From the NCBI RefSeq assembly GCF_027706725.1, contig NZ_JAQFWQ010000033.1:1-61744 (forward strand): DNA of 61,744 bases. Direction: 5' to 3'. This DNA is from Nocardiopsis endophytica. GTDB lineage: Bacteria; Actinomycetota; Actinomycetes; Streptosporangiales; Streptosporangiaceae. The notes beneath the pieces are model-generated. The model did no database searches. It worked only from the letters and a program-made list of their open reading frames with translations, and was not told where the DNA came from. Shown piece by piece: positions 9,970 through 17,210 of this stretch (the first letter of the stretch is position 1; each line of letters opens with the position of its first letter). A program made the translations under genes and the position numbers.

Positions 9970-11331
9970 ATGTCGGGTCTGGACACCAAAGCCATCCTGG
10001 AAGGCCGCCGCCCGGGCAGGCGCTCGATCGGCCTGTTCGTGGGCATCTTCGTCAGCGTGCTGTGCACCCTGGCCATGCTCGGGTACCTGCTGCTGGCCGG
10101 GCTGGCCACCGGCGGCGTGGCCGGGGTGGCCGGGTTCCTGATCGCCCTGCTGGCCGCCGTCGTCCCGGTGGCCATCCTGGTGCCGCTCATCCTCATGCTG
10201 GACCGGCTCGAACCCGAGCCGCGGTCCATGATGCTCTTCGCGTTCGTGTGGGGCGCCGGCGTCGCGGTGGGGGTCTCCTTCATCCTCAACACCGCCGGGA
10301 TGGAGCTGTGGGCGGTGCCGCTGTTCGGCGCCGACTTGGGCGAGGTCATCACCACCACCGCGGTGGCCCCCATCGTGGAGGAGAGCGCCAAGGGGCTGGT
10401 CCTGCTGGTGCTGCTGTGGCGGCGCCGGTACGAGATCGACTCCTACACCGACGGCGTCACCTACGCGGCGATGGTGGCCACGGGCTTCGCGTTCACCGAG
10501 AACGTCCTGTACTTCCTGACGTCCTACTTCGAGCAGGGCTTCTTCGGGCTGGCGTTCACCTTCGTGCTGCGCGGCCTCATCGGGCCGTTCGGGCACCCGC
10601 TGTACACCGCGATGATCGGCATCGGCGTGGCCTACGCCGCCATGCACCGCGGCGCCGGGCGGTTCTTCGCCCCGGTCGCCGGATGGGTCGGCGCGGTCCT
10701 GCTGCACGCCCTGTGGAACGGCTCCACCGTGTTCGGCTGGGCCGTGGTGGGGGCCGCCTACGGGATCCTGTTCATCGTCCTGGTGGCGATCATCGCCATC
10801 GCGGTACAGGACCGGCGGCGCCAGGTGGGGGCGATCTCCTACTACCTGCCGCAGTACGTGCCCACGGGGCTGGTGACCCCGGCCGATATCCGCATGCTCA
10901 GCACCATCAAGGGGCGCCGGGCCGCACGCGGGTGGGCCCAGCGCAACGCCGGCGGGCGCGGCAAGGAGGCGATGAAGGACTACCAGCTGGCCGCCACGGA
11001 GCTGGCGCTGCTGCACCAGCGGCTCGACCGGGGCGTGGCGCGGCCGGAGTGGGAGAAGAGGCGCGACTCGTTCCTGGCGCTGATGCACGTCGCACGGGAG
11101 GCCTTCCTGGGCCGGGTGGCGCGTCCGGCGGCCCCGGCGTGGGCGCCGTCCCCCACCGACTCGGGCTTCCTGAAGCGCGCGGACTTCCAGCACGTGATCA
11201 CCCAGGCCCAGGCCAAGCGCGGCTTCAGCGACCGCCCGGGCCAGCCGCCCCAGGCCCCGCCGCCGGGTCCGCCCCAGGGCCCGTTCCCACCCCAGGGACC
11301 GCCCCCGGGCAACTACCCGCCGCGGGGCTGA
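9970..11331 (+). CDS. PrsW-family intramembrane metalloprotease
   Basis: Predicted multi-pass membrane protease of the PrsW/CAAX-protease-related superfamily. In Bacillus, PrsW cleaves an anti-sigma factor; the substrate here is unknown. The product has 453 residues. Putative zinc/catalytic motifs fit the family: EESAKG (Glu137-Glu138), FTENVLY (Glu177), GHPLYT (His209) and HALWN (His246), embedded in about eight hydrophobic segments. A cytosolic tail of about 160 residues ends in a proline/glycine-rich stretch. The ATG at 9970 has no good ribosome binding site, but TACGAT (9956-9961) ends 8 nt upstream, which suggests a leaderless transcript. Confidence 0.82.
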   Translation: MSGLDTKAILEGRRPGRRSIGLFVGIFVSVLCTLAMLGYLLLAGLATGGVAGVAGFLIALLAAVVPVAILVPLILMLDRLEPEPRSMMLFAFVWGAGVAVGVSFILNTAGMELWAVPLFGADLGEVITTTAVAPIVEESAKGLVLLVLLWRRRYEIDSYTDGVTYAAMVATGFAFTENVLYFLTSYFEQGFFGLAFTFVLRGLIGPFGHPLYTAMIGIGVAYAAMHRGAGRFFAPVAGWVGAVLLHALWNGSTVFGWAVVGAAYGILFIVLVAIIAIAVQDRRRQVGAISYYLPQYVPTGLVTPADIRMLSTIKGRRAARGWAQRNAGGRGKEAMKDYQLAATELALLHQRLDRGVARPEWEKRRDSFLALMHVAREAFLGRVARPAAPAWAPSPTDSGFLKRADFQHVITQAQAKRGFSDRPGQPPQAPPPGPPQGPFPPQGPPPGNYPPRG

Positions 11332-11362
11332 CCCCCGCGGCGGGCGGCCGCCCCGGCAGCGC

Positions 11363-11392
11363 GGGCGTCCTCCTCGCGGAGGAGGCGTGCCC
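11363..11392 (+). terminator. Hairpin downstream of the PrsW-family gene
   Basis: The inverted repeat has a 7-bp CCTCCTC/GAGGAGG core around a 3-nt loop, extended by GGGC/GCCC outer pairs. It lies between the protease gene and ctaA and probably separates the two transcripts. No U-tract follows. Confidence 0.5.
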
Positions 11393-11431
11393 AGGGCGGA
11401 CGCCGTGAATCGGGGATGATCCGCGCCCTGG

Positions 11432-11461
11432 TTCGAGGTGGCGCCGGTCCAGTACTACGCT
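11432..11461 (+). promoter_or_regulatory. Putative ctaA promoter (leaderless)
   Basis: TTCGAG (11432-11437) and TACGCT (11456-11461) are separated by 18 nt. The -10 ends 7 nt before the ctaA ATG, so the transcript would start at or next to the start codon. The AGTACTAC context matches that upstream of ctaB. Confidence 0.5.
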
Positions 11462-11468
11462 GTGTCGT

Positions 11469-12536
11469 ATGCTTCCTCAGCCTGGTCCGGCGGCGCTGGC
11501 GGCCGATGACATCGAGATCCTCTCCCTGCCCCTGTGGGCGTGGCAGGTGGCCTTCGCCGTCGCCGGGGTGGTCGCGCTCGTGCTGCTCGCGCGCACCATC
11601 TGGCACCCCACCACGCGCACCCTGCGGTGGTGGGCGCTGGGAAACGTCGTCGTCAACGCCGGGATCGCCGTCACCGGCGCCACCGTGCGCGTCACCTCCT
11701 CCGGGCTGGGGTGCTCGGAGTGGCCGCGGTGCACCGAGGACAGCTTCGTCCCTGTGGACACCGGGCACACCGCCTGGCAGGCCGCCATCGAGTTCGGCAA
11801 CCGGACGCTCACCTTCCTGGTGCTGGCGGTCGGCGTCATCGTGCTGGTGGCCGTCCTGCGCATGCGCCCGCGCCGGCGGGACCTGACCGCGCTCGCCGTC
11901 GCCATCCCGCTGGGGGTCATGGGCCAGGCCGTCGTCGGCGGCATCACCGTGTGGAGCGGACTGCACCCGGCCTCGGTGGCCGCGCACTTCCTGCTGTCCA
12001 TGGTGGTCGTCGTGCTCACCATTGCCTTCTACGTGCGCTGCCGCGAGCCGCAGGGGGACCTGCGGCCCACCGTCGGCCCCGCCGCCCGGCTCCTGGCCAC
12101 CGCGCTGGTGCCGCTGGGATTCGTGCTCTTGATCGCCGGGACCGTGGTCACCGGGACCGGTCCGCACGGCGGCGACATCGACGCGCCGCGCTGGGGCTTC
12201 GACATGGTGATGGTGGCCCGCACTCACTCGCTGCTGGCGTGGGCGACCAGCCTCGGCGCCGTCGCCATGGCGGTCATGACCCGTAAGGGCCCCTCCGTCG
12301 CCCGGCGGCAGAGCCTTCTGCTGATCGCCGCGATCGCCGCCCAGGGAACGATCGGATACGTCCAGTACTTCACCGGCCTGCCCGAGTGGCTGGTGGTTCT
12401 GCACGTCCTGGGCTCGGCGGTGGTGTGGATCGCGATCCTGCGCCTGTACTTCGCCACCGCCGAACGCGTGGCCCCCGATGGGGAAGCGCAGAAGCAGGAC
12501 ACCGCCCGACTCGACGAGGCCACCGCGAAGGCCTGA
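11469..12536 (+). CDS. ctaA: Heme A synthase
   Basis: Membrane enzyme that oxidises heme O to heme A for cytochrome aa3 oxidase. The product is 355 residues with about eight transmembrane segments. The extracytoplasmic Cys pair (Cys82 and Cys88 in GLGCSEWPRC), the catalytic-type Glu108 in EFGNR, and heme-ligand His residues in later helices (LHPASVAAHF, RTHSLLAW, LHVLGSA) are visible. Position 111 is Asn where the Bacillus enzyme has His; I believe this substitution is common in actinobacteria. ctaB lies two genes upstream. Confidence 0.92.
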   Translation: MLPQPGPAALAADDIEILSLPLWAWQVAFAVAGVVALVLLARTIWHPTTRTLRWWALGNVVVNAGIAVTGATVRVTSSGLGCSEWPRCTEDSFVPVDTGHTAWQAAIEFGNRTLTFLVLAVGVIVLVAVLRMRPRRRDLTALAVAIPLGVMGQAVVGGITVWSGLHPASVAAHFLLSMVVVVLTIAFYVRCREPQGDLRPTVGPAARLLATALVPLGFVLLIAGTVVTGTGPHGGDIDAPRWGFDMVMVARTHSLLAWATSLGAVAMAVMTRKGPSVARRQSLLLIAAIAAQGTIGYVQYFTGLPEWLVVLHVLGSAVVWIAILRLYFATAERVAPDGEAQKQDTARLDEATAKA

Positions 12537-12598
12537 AGCCGGTTGGAGTCCGTCCCCGAGGGGGTGCACGGGCGAGGATCGTGCCTCGGCCCCTGAAG

Positions 12599-12618
12599 AG
12601 GCGCCCCTCGGGGCGCCT
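12599..12618 (+). terminator. ctaA terminator-like hairpin
   Basis: A perfect 9-bp inverted repeat (AGGCGCCCC and its complement) with a minimal loop, 62 nt past the ctaA stop and without a U-tract. The rest of the gap to 12913 contains no gene or repeat that I can support. Confidence 0.5.
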
Positions 12619-12913
12619 GGGCCATCGCTCTGGAAACCGTCCGTAGGACGCCGCGTCCGCCTGCGCCGGACGCGTTCGGGATCAGTAGGCATCCCCACCG
12701 CCCGCTCCTGTGCTCCTTGAAGGCGCCCGGGCCCACCCACCCCCTGAAGTCGGCGGTGGTTCCGCGCCGCGCGGGGCCTTGCGGCGGGATTCACTTGAGC
12801 CCGCCCGGGAGGCGTCGCGCTGCGTCCCGGGCGGGGTGACCGCCCATCCCCTCAAGGGCGGTCTGGGAGCCGCCGACCCGGATTCCCCGGGGCGGCGGCA
12901 GGTACGGTCGCGG

Positions 12914-13270
12914 TCACCGGTCCGCGTGGCCCATGCCTGGCGGAGGCAGCGTGTCGGGGTGGTTCACCAGGCGCCGTGCGGCGTTGATGGTGTGGATGAG
13001 CCGTTGAAGATAGGCGTACTGCAAGTCGGCGCGGGCGTGACGGCCGCGCCGCAGGACCACGTGGACGCCTGGCGCCAAGGTCAAGACGAGTTCGTCGTCG
13101 GTGGAGGCCAGCGCCGTCATGCCCGGAGCCGGGTCGGTGATGCGCACCTCCACCTCGCCGTGGCGGTCCTCACGCCAGTGCAGGTGATGGCCCTGCGTCG
13201 CTGCGGGCGGCGGGCCGACGGCGTCGGGGGAGCGGTCGTCGCGGAACGCGTCTCCGAGGAGGAACCCCAT
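12914..13270 (-). CDS. Hypothetical protein coupled to the upstream unknown gene
   Basis: I do not recognise this 118-residue protein. It has no signal peptide or membrane segment. A beta-rich centre (EVEVRITDPAPGMTAL, then ELVLTLAPGVHVVLRRG) is followed by a helical end with LQYAYLQRLIHTINAARRL. The ATG at 13270 overlaps the stop of the 13270-13641 gene (TGATG), so the two are translationally coupled and probably act together. The pair is divergent from an XRE/DUF5753 regulator. A GTG at 13273 is an alternative start. Confidence 0.65.
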   Translation of the reverse strand: MGFLLGDAFRDDRSPDAVGPPPAATQGHHLHWREDRHGEVEVRITDPAPGMTALASTDDELVLTLAPGVHVVLRRGRHARADLQYAYLQRLIHTINAARRLVNHPDTLPPPGMGHADR

Positions 13271-13641
13271 CACGGCCCCATCCCCTGTGAGAGGACGTGG
13301 TGGATCTCGGCCCGGCCGAGGCGGGTGGACAGGTCCATCAGAGCGGCCACGTCTCGCGCCTCGCGGGCGGCGTGCGCGCGCTCGCGGGCGACGAGGTAGG
13401 GACGCACCCGCTCGCGTGGAGTGTTGGCCACGCATCGGTCGAAGCGCGCGATCAGGTCGGCGAAGGTGCCCAAGTCGTGGCAGGCCAGGCCGACATCGTG
13501 AGCCGTGTGCGCGGCTGTGAACATCAGGCGCCGTCCATCGTAGGTGTAGCCCATCCCCCACCGCGGGTGGGCGAGGGCGAGTTCCACGAACGTCGCGTAG
13601 TCGTCGCCTTCGAGGCGCGGCGCAGAGTAGGAGATGGTCAT
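13270..13641 (-). CDS. Hypothetical protein, first gene of a two-gene unit
   Basis: Unrecognised 123-residue soluble protein, His- and Arg-rich and largely helical. An N-terminal WGMGYTYDGRRLMFTAAHTAHD segment is followed by a long region ending in LMDLSTRLGRAEIHHVLSQG. The ATG at 13641 has GAGGT 6 nt upstream; a GTG one codon earlier is too close to that site. Its stop overlaps the start of the next gene. The promoter must lie in the AT-richer spacer shared with the divergent XRE regulator, so repeats there may control both directions. Confidence 0.65.
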   Translation of the reverse strand: MTISYSAPRLEGDDYATFVELALAHPRWGMGYTYDGRRLMFTAAHTAHDVGLACHDLGTFADLIARFDRCVANTPRERVRPYLVARERAHAAREARDVAALMDLSTRLGRAEIHHVLSQGMGP

Positions 13642-13786
13642 CACGGCACCTCTGGCGGCCGGTGGCGGACGGGCGGGCAGGGCGCGCCGGGCGGAGCGCC
13701 CGAGGTCGGAGTGGTCATGGATCCCCCAGGGGTCGAGCCGCCGGATGGGGCGGCTAGCCTATGTGACTCTCATCATGCGACAACGA

Positions 13787-13854
13787 AGATGTGATTATCA
13801 AGATGCGATTCACATCTGAGTGTTATGTCTGCTTTCGTTGTGAGGGCCTATGAT
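13787..13854. promoter_or_regulatory. Operator-like inverted repeat and -10 for the XRE regulator
   Basis: A perfect 8-bp inverted repeat (AGATGTGA at 13787-13794, TCACATCT at 13810-13817) with 15-nt spacing overlaps a near-direct repeat (AGATGTGATT / AGATGCGATT). TATGAT at 13849-13854 is a good -10 for the plus-strand regulator. The segment is clearly AT-richer than its surroundings and contains several ATGYGA half-sites from 13761 on. Confidence 0.5.
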
Positions 13855-13879
13855 CAGGCTCGCCAGGAGGTGACACAGG

Positions 13880-14725
13880 GTGGCCGACAGCCGATACAGC
13901 CCGAGCGTCAGAAGGAGGCGGCTCTCCGCGCTACTGCGGAGGCTGCGGGAAGAGCGCGGGCTGAAGATCGAGGACGTGAACCGGCGCCTGGAGTGGGCCT
14001 CCGGAAAGCTCTCGCGCATGGAGCGCAACGAGTGGAAGCGGCCCTCGATCAGGGACATGCAGGACCTCGCCGAGGTGTATGCACTCAGCGGGGAGATGAA
14101 GGATGCGATCGTGTCGTTGGCACGTGAGGCACGCACCCGTGGATGGTGGGTCGACTACAAGGACATCCTGCGCGGGGGACTGGCCGACTTCGAGGTCGGC
14201 GCCTCGATGATCCGCAACTACGAGTCCGTTCTCGTCCCAGGGCTGTTGCAGACCCCTGAGTACGCGTCGGCCATCCTGCGCAGCGGGCGCGTACTCGGAG
14301 ACGAGGAGATCAAGCGCAAGGTCGCCGCGCGTATGCAGCGGCAGCAGATTCTCGAACAGGCGAGCCCGCCTAGGCTCTGGGCGGTGGTCGATGAGGCGGC
14401 CCTGATCAAGAATGTGGGCGGCGCGGACGTGATGCAAGGCCAGCTCCAGCACCTCATCGACATGGCCCGGAAGCCGAACATCGACATACAGGTGGTCCGT
14501 CAGGAGGTCGGAGCCTACGCCGCCATGGACGGATCATTCGTCATCCTGGATTTCCCGACCCCCGAAGACCTTCCCTTGGCGTACATCGAGACGGCCACCG
14601 AGGACCTCTATGTCGAGGACCCGGAGGCGATCCAGCAGTACGTCAGCATCTTCGGCCATACCTGCGGTGTGGCTGAAACACCGGAGGAAAGCGCAGCCTT
14701 CCTCCAGTCCCTTGTCAACACCTGA
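13880..14725 (+). CDS. XRE-family regulator with DUF5753 domain
   Basis: Predicted DNA-binding regulator of the type paired with DUF397 proteins throughout filamentous actinomycetes. It has 281 residues: an N-terminal XRE helix-turn-helix (about 15-70, with LSALLRRLREERGLKIEDV and SGKLSRMERNEWKRPS), then the DUF5753 domain (about 95-275, with VPGLLQTPEYA and a conserved YIET segment). The GTG at 13880 follows a strong AGGAGGT site at 8 nt. Two DUF397 genes follow after 9 and 41 nt. Known relatives include the BldB/WhiJ-type developmental systems; the target here is unknown. Confidence 0.88.
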   Translation: MADSRYSPSVRRRRLSALLRRLREERGLKIEDVNRRLEWASGKLSRMERNEWKRPSIRDMQDLAEVYALSGEMKDAIVSLAREARTRGWWVDYKDILRGGLADFEVGASMIRNYESVLVPGLLQTPEYASAILRSGRVLGDEEIKRKVAARMQRQQILEQASPPRLWAVVDEAALIKNVGGADVMQGQLQHLIDMARKPNIDIQVVRQEVGAYAAMDGSFVILDFPTPEDLPLAYIETATEDLYVEDPEAIQQYVSIFGHTCGVAETPEESAAFLQSLVNT

Positions 14726-14734
14726 AGGATCGAC

Positions 14735-14926
14735 ATGCACTCCACCCCCGAACTCGACTTCCGTAAGAGCAGCTACAGCGGCTCCGGAGACAACTGCGTC
14801 GAGGTCGCCGACCTGCCGACCGGTGCTGCCGTCCGGGACTCCAAGCATGTGGCCGAAGGGCACTTCGTGATCCCGTCTAGAGAGTGGGCGGCGTTCCTCG
14901 ACGCCGTGCGCGACGGCGGGCTCTGA
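14735..14926 (+). CDS. DUF397 protein, copy 1
   Basis: A 63-residue protein of the DUF397 family, small partners of XRE/DUF5753 regulators. The family signature is present: F-R-K-S-S-Y-S, then NCVEVADLP, AVRDSKH, and the WAAFLDAVRDGG end. It starts 9 nt after the regulator, so the two are surely co-transcribed. From NCVEVADL onward it is nearly identical in DNA to copy 2. Confidence 0.9.
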   Translation: MHSTPELDFRKSSYSGSGDNCVEVADLPTGAAVRDSKHVAEGHFVIPSREWAAFLDAVRDGGL

Positions 14927-14967
14927 CCGGCCCTCCGCTGAAGCGGATCATCAACGAATGAGGCACG

Positions 14968-15168
14968 GTGCAGACTACGCGCTCATCCACTGACCTGAAG
15001 TTTCGTAAGTCCAGCCACAGCGCCGGGGCCTCGGAGTGCGTCGAGGTCGCCGACCTGCCGACCGGTGCTGCTGTCCGGGACTCCAAGCATGTGGCCGAAG
15101 GGCACTTCGTGATCCCCTCCAGGGAGTGGACGGTGTTCCTCGACGCCGTGCGCGACGGCGGGCTCTGA
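14968..15168 (+). CDS. DUF397 protein, copy 2
   Basis: A 66-residue second DUF397 protein with a GTG start. Its N-terminal third differs from copy 1 (MQTTRSSTDLKFRKSSHSAG), but the C-terminal two thirds are almost identical in both protein and DNA. This points to a recent tandem duplication or gene conversion. Both copies presumably serve the regulator at 13880, although only one might be the active partner. Confidence 0.88.
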   Translation: MQTTRSSTDLKFRKSSHSAGASECVEVADLPTGAAVRDSKHVAEGHFVIPSREWTVFLDAVRDGGL

Positions 15169-15181
15169 CCCGTCTGCGGGA

Positions 15182-15219
15182 AAAACCGCTTCCTCCGCGC
15201 ATGGGGCCGCTGTTAGCTT
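15182..15219 (+). promoter_or_regulatory. Promoter P1 of the Ro60-associated RNA
   Basis: AAAACCGCTT (15182-15191) and TAGCTT (15214-15219) are separated by exactly 22 nt. In sigma-70 terms this is TTCCTC, 18 nt, TAGCTT. The same arrangement recurs at 17167-17204. Transcription would begin near 15225. Confidence 0.55.
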
Positions 15220-15221
15220 CT

Positions 15222-15479
15222 GAGGGCACCTCCCGGTGCGAAGGTGACGGGTACTTCTGGCGAAATCGCGCGGGCTTGAGGTGCCCGTAGGCCCGCAGCA
15301 TCACCGCGGGTGAAGCCGTCACCGCCATTGATCTCGGGAGGGGCCAACTTCAGAAGGGGCGCCCGGTGCGCAGACGGCGGTTACTTCGGGTTCGATTCCT
15401 GGCATCGGCGTGTCCGGTGCGGCTCTCATAGGTGAGCAATTCTGTGCCCGCTGTCGCCTTTGACCTCGGGCGTTCCTTC
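15222..15479 (+). ncRNA. Candidate bacterial Y RNA with tRNA-like module
   Basis: No gene lies in this 258-nt segment just upstream of the Ro60 gene, but it is rich in pairing. The ends can pair: 15222-15226 with 15475-15479, CCCGGT (15232-15237) with ACC...GGG (15463-15470), and AAGGTGAC (15241-15248) with GTCGCCTT (15453-15460, one G-U), leaving an internal loop GCG/TG. Inside sits a perfect 5+7+5 T-arm (15386-15402, loop TTCGATT) and a partly paired acceptor-like stem (15322-15329 with 15403-15410), but no proper anticodon arm. Bacterial Y RNAs (YrlA type) have this plan: a Ro60-binding basal helix and a tRNA-mimic module. A competing 9-bp local hairpin (15224-15232 with 15278-15286) exists. 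The structure is inferred by eye. Confidence 0.5.
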
Positions 15480-15486
15480 TGAATAC

Positions 15487-15515
15487 GGCTCCTCCCGGTG
15501 TGGAAGGAGCCTTTT
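15487..15515 (+). terminator. Terminator/attenuator containing the Ro60 ribosome binding site
   Basis: GGCTCCT (15487-15493) pairs with AGGAGCC (15505-15511), followed by TTTT: a classical intrinsic terminator. Its 3' arm contains the GGAAGGAG site that serves the ATG at 15518. The hairpin would both end the upstream RNA and hide the Shine-Dalgarno sequence. Confidence 0.65.
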
Positions 15516-15517
15516 CC

Positions 15518-17089
15518 ATGGCCAAGTTCAACGGGACCGGAGCCCGCCCCGTCGGGCGCGGCCCCATCGCCTCCGAGCAGGTCCCCTCAGGCCTCACCCA
15601 CGAGGGCGCCCCCGGCTACGCCCGCGATGCCAAGAGCGAGCTGTTCCTCCTGGCCGTGTCCAACATGGTCGGCGAGCAGGACTTCTACGAGGACGCCGAT
15701 GAGCGTGACGCGCGCTTCCGGTCCCTCGTGCACAGCACCGCGGTCGACGACCCCGACTGGTTCGCCGGCTTCGTGCGCTGGCTGCGCACCGAGGCGAACA
15801 TGCGCAGTGCCGCGCTCGTGGCCGCCCTCGAAGGCGCCCGCGCGCGCGTCGAGGCGGGGGAGCACGGCCGTTCCCGCCAGATGGTCGACGCCGCCATGGC
15901 GCGCGCCGACGAGCCCGGCGAGGCCCTGGCCTACTGGACCGGCCGCTACGGCCGCGCCGTGCCCAAGCCCGTCAAGCGCGGCATCGCCGATGCGGCCGCC
16001 CGGCTGTACAACGAGCGCTCCCTGCTCAAGTACGACACCGCCTCCAAGGGGTTCCGCTTCGCCGACGTGCTGGAGCTGGTGCACGCGTCCCCGGCGGCCG
16101 ACAAGCCCTGGCAGGGCGACCTGTTCAAGCACGCCATCGACCGGCGTCACCAGGCCGAGGCCCCGATCCCCGAGGGGCTGGGCGTCCTGAACCGGAGTGC
16201 CGCCCTGCGGAGCCGGGCCGACGCCGACCCGGAGCTGCTGCTCGACCCCGAGGCGCTGCGCAGCGCCGGTATGACGTGGGAGAACGCGCTGTCGCTGGCG
16301 GGGGACCGGGTCGACAAGGCCCGCCTGTGGGAGGCGCTCATCCCGTCGATGGGCTACATGGCCCTGCTCCGCAACCTGCGCAACTTCGACGAGGCCGGTG
16401 TCTCGGACGGTGTCGCCGAGCGCGTCGCCGCCAAGCTCGCCGACCCCGGCGAAGTGGCGCGGTCCCGCCAGCTGCCCATGCGGTTCCTGTCCGCCTACCG
16501 CGCGGCCCCGTCCCTTCGGTGGGCGCACGCCCTGGAGAAGGCGCTCGGGCACTGCCTGGAGAACGTGCCGCGCCTGGACGGGCGCACGCTCGTCCTGGTC
16601 GACCAGTCCTACTCGATGGGGGTCCGCCTGTCGAAGCGTTCCGACCTGTCCCGGGCGCAGGCCGCGCAGATCTTCGGCGCGGCCCTGGCCCTGCGGTGCG
16701 CCGACGCCGACCTCGTCCAGTTCGACAACACCAGCGAGGCGGTGCCCGTCCGGCGCGGGGACGCCATGCTGAAGGTGGTCGAACGGTTCTGGGGCGCGCG
16801 CGGCGGAACCGAGACCGCTCAGGCGGTGCGCGACCACTTCGGCGGGCACGACAGGGTCGTCATCGTCACCGACGAGCAGGTGTGGGGCGGCTACAGGGGC
16901 CAGGAGCCCCTCAAGGCGGTTCCGCCGCAGGTCCCCGTCTACACCTGGAACCTCGCGGGCTACCGGTACGGCCACGGCCCGAGCGGCGAGTCCGGCCGGC
17001 ACACGTTCGGCGGGCTGTCGGATGCGGCCTTCCGCATGATCCCGCTGGTCGAGGCGGGCCGGTCCGCCGACTGGCCGTGGGCGCGTTAG
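15518..17089 (+). CDS. rsr: TROVE-domain protein, bacterial Ro60 ortholog
   Basis: Ro60 orthologs (Rsr in Deinococcus) are ring-shaped RNA-binding proteins that hold Y RNA, bind misfolded or damaged RNA, and hand substrates to PNPase-type nucleases. The product has 523 residues. The N-terminal TROVE/HEAT-repeat domain spans about 1-345. A C-terminal von Willebrand A-like domain follows, with a MIDAS motif at about 362-366 (D-Q-S-Y-S), GGTET near 430 and VIVTDEQ near 450. The ATG at 15518 has GGAAGGAG 8 nt upstream, inside a terminator hairpin. Immediately upstream is a structured RNA candidate. I see no rtcB partner in the window. Confidence 0.9.
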   Translation: MAKFNGTGARPVGRGPIASEQVPSGLTHEGAPGYARDAKSELFLLAVSNMVGEQDFYEDADERDARFRSLVHSTAVDDPDWFAGFVRWLRTEANMRSAALVAALEGARARVEAGEHGRSRQMVDAAMARADEPGEALAYWTGRYGRAVPKPVKRGIADAAARLYNERSLLKYDTASKGFRFADVLELVHASPAADKPWQGDLFKHAIDRRHQAEAPIPEGLGVLNRSAALRSRADADPELLLDPEALRSAGMTWENALSLAGDRVDKARLWEALIPSMGYMALLRNLRNFDEAGVSDGVAERVAAKLADPGEVARSRQLPMRFLSAYRAAPSLRWAHALEKALGHCLENVPRLDGRTLVLVDQSYSMGVRLSKRSDLSRAQAAQIFGAALALRCADADLVQFDNTSEAVPVRRGDAMLKVVERFWGARGGTETAQAVRDHFGGHDRVVIVTDEQVWGGYRGQEPLKAVPPQVPVYTWNLAGYRYGHGPSGESGRHTFGGLSDAAFRMIPLVEAGRSADWPWAR

Positions 17090-17104
17090 CCGCTCGCCGC
17101 TGAA

Positions 17105-17133
17105 GGAGGGCCCGGCAGATCGCTGGGCCCTCC
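17105..17133 (+). terminator. rsr terminator-like hairpin
   Basis: A perfect 9-bp stem (GGAGGGCCC with GGGCCCTCC) around an 11-nt loop, 15 nt after the rsr stop. A second GC hairpin follows near 17140-17154. Confidence 0.6.
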
Positions 17134-17166
17134 GGCGTCCGGCCCGTCGGGCCGCCCAAGGGCGCG

Positions 17167-17204
17167 AAAACCACTTGCCCCTCGGGTGCCGGCTCCCGTA
17201 GCTT
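17167..17204 (+). promoter_or_regulatory. Promoter P2, twin of P1
   Basis: AAAACCACTT (17167-17176), 22 nt, TAGCTT (17199-17204). This is the same elements at the same spacing as P1 at 15182-15219. The sigma-70 reading is TTGCCC, 18 nt, TAGCTT. It would drive the leader of the DUF1062 gene. Confidence 0.55.
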
Positions 17205-17210
17205 CCCTGC

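Noticed and set aside
15322-15410. A possible tRNA gene, because of the canonical T-arm GGTTCGATTCC context
   Set aside because: The acceptor stem pairs only partly (6 of 8), no anticodon stem-loop of 5+7 with U33 exists, and the D-arm is not canonical. A tRNA-like module fits better than a tRNA.
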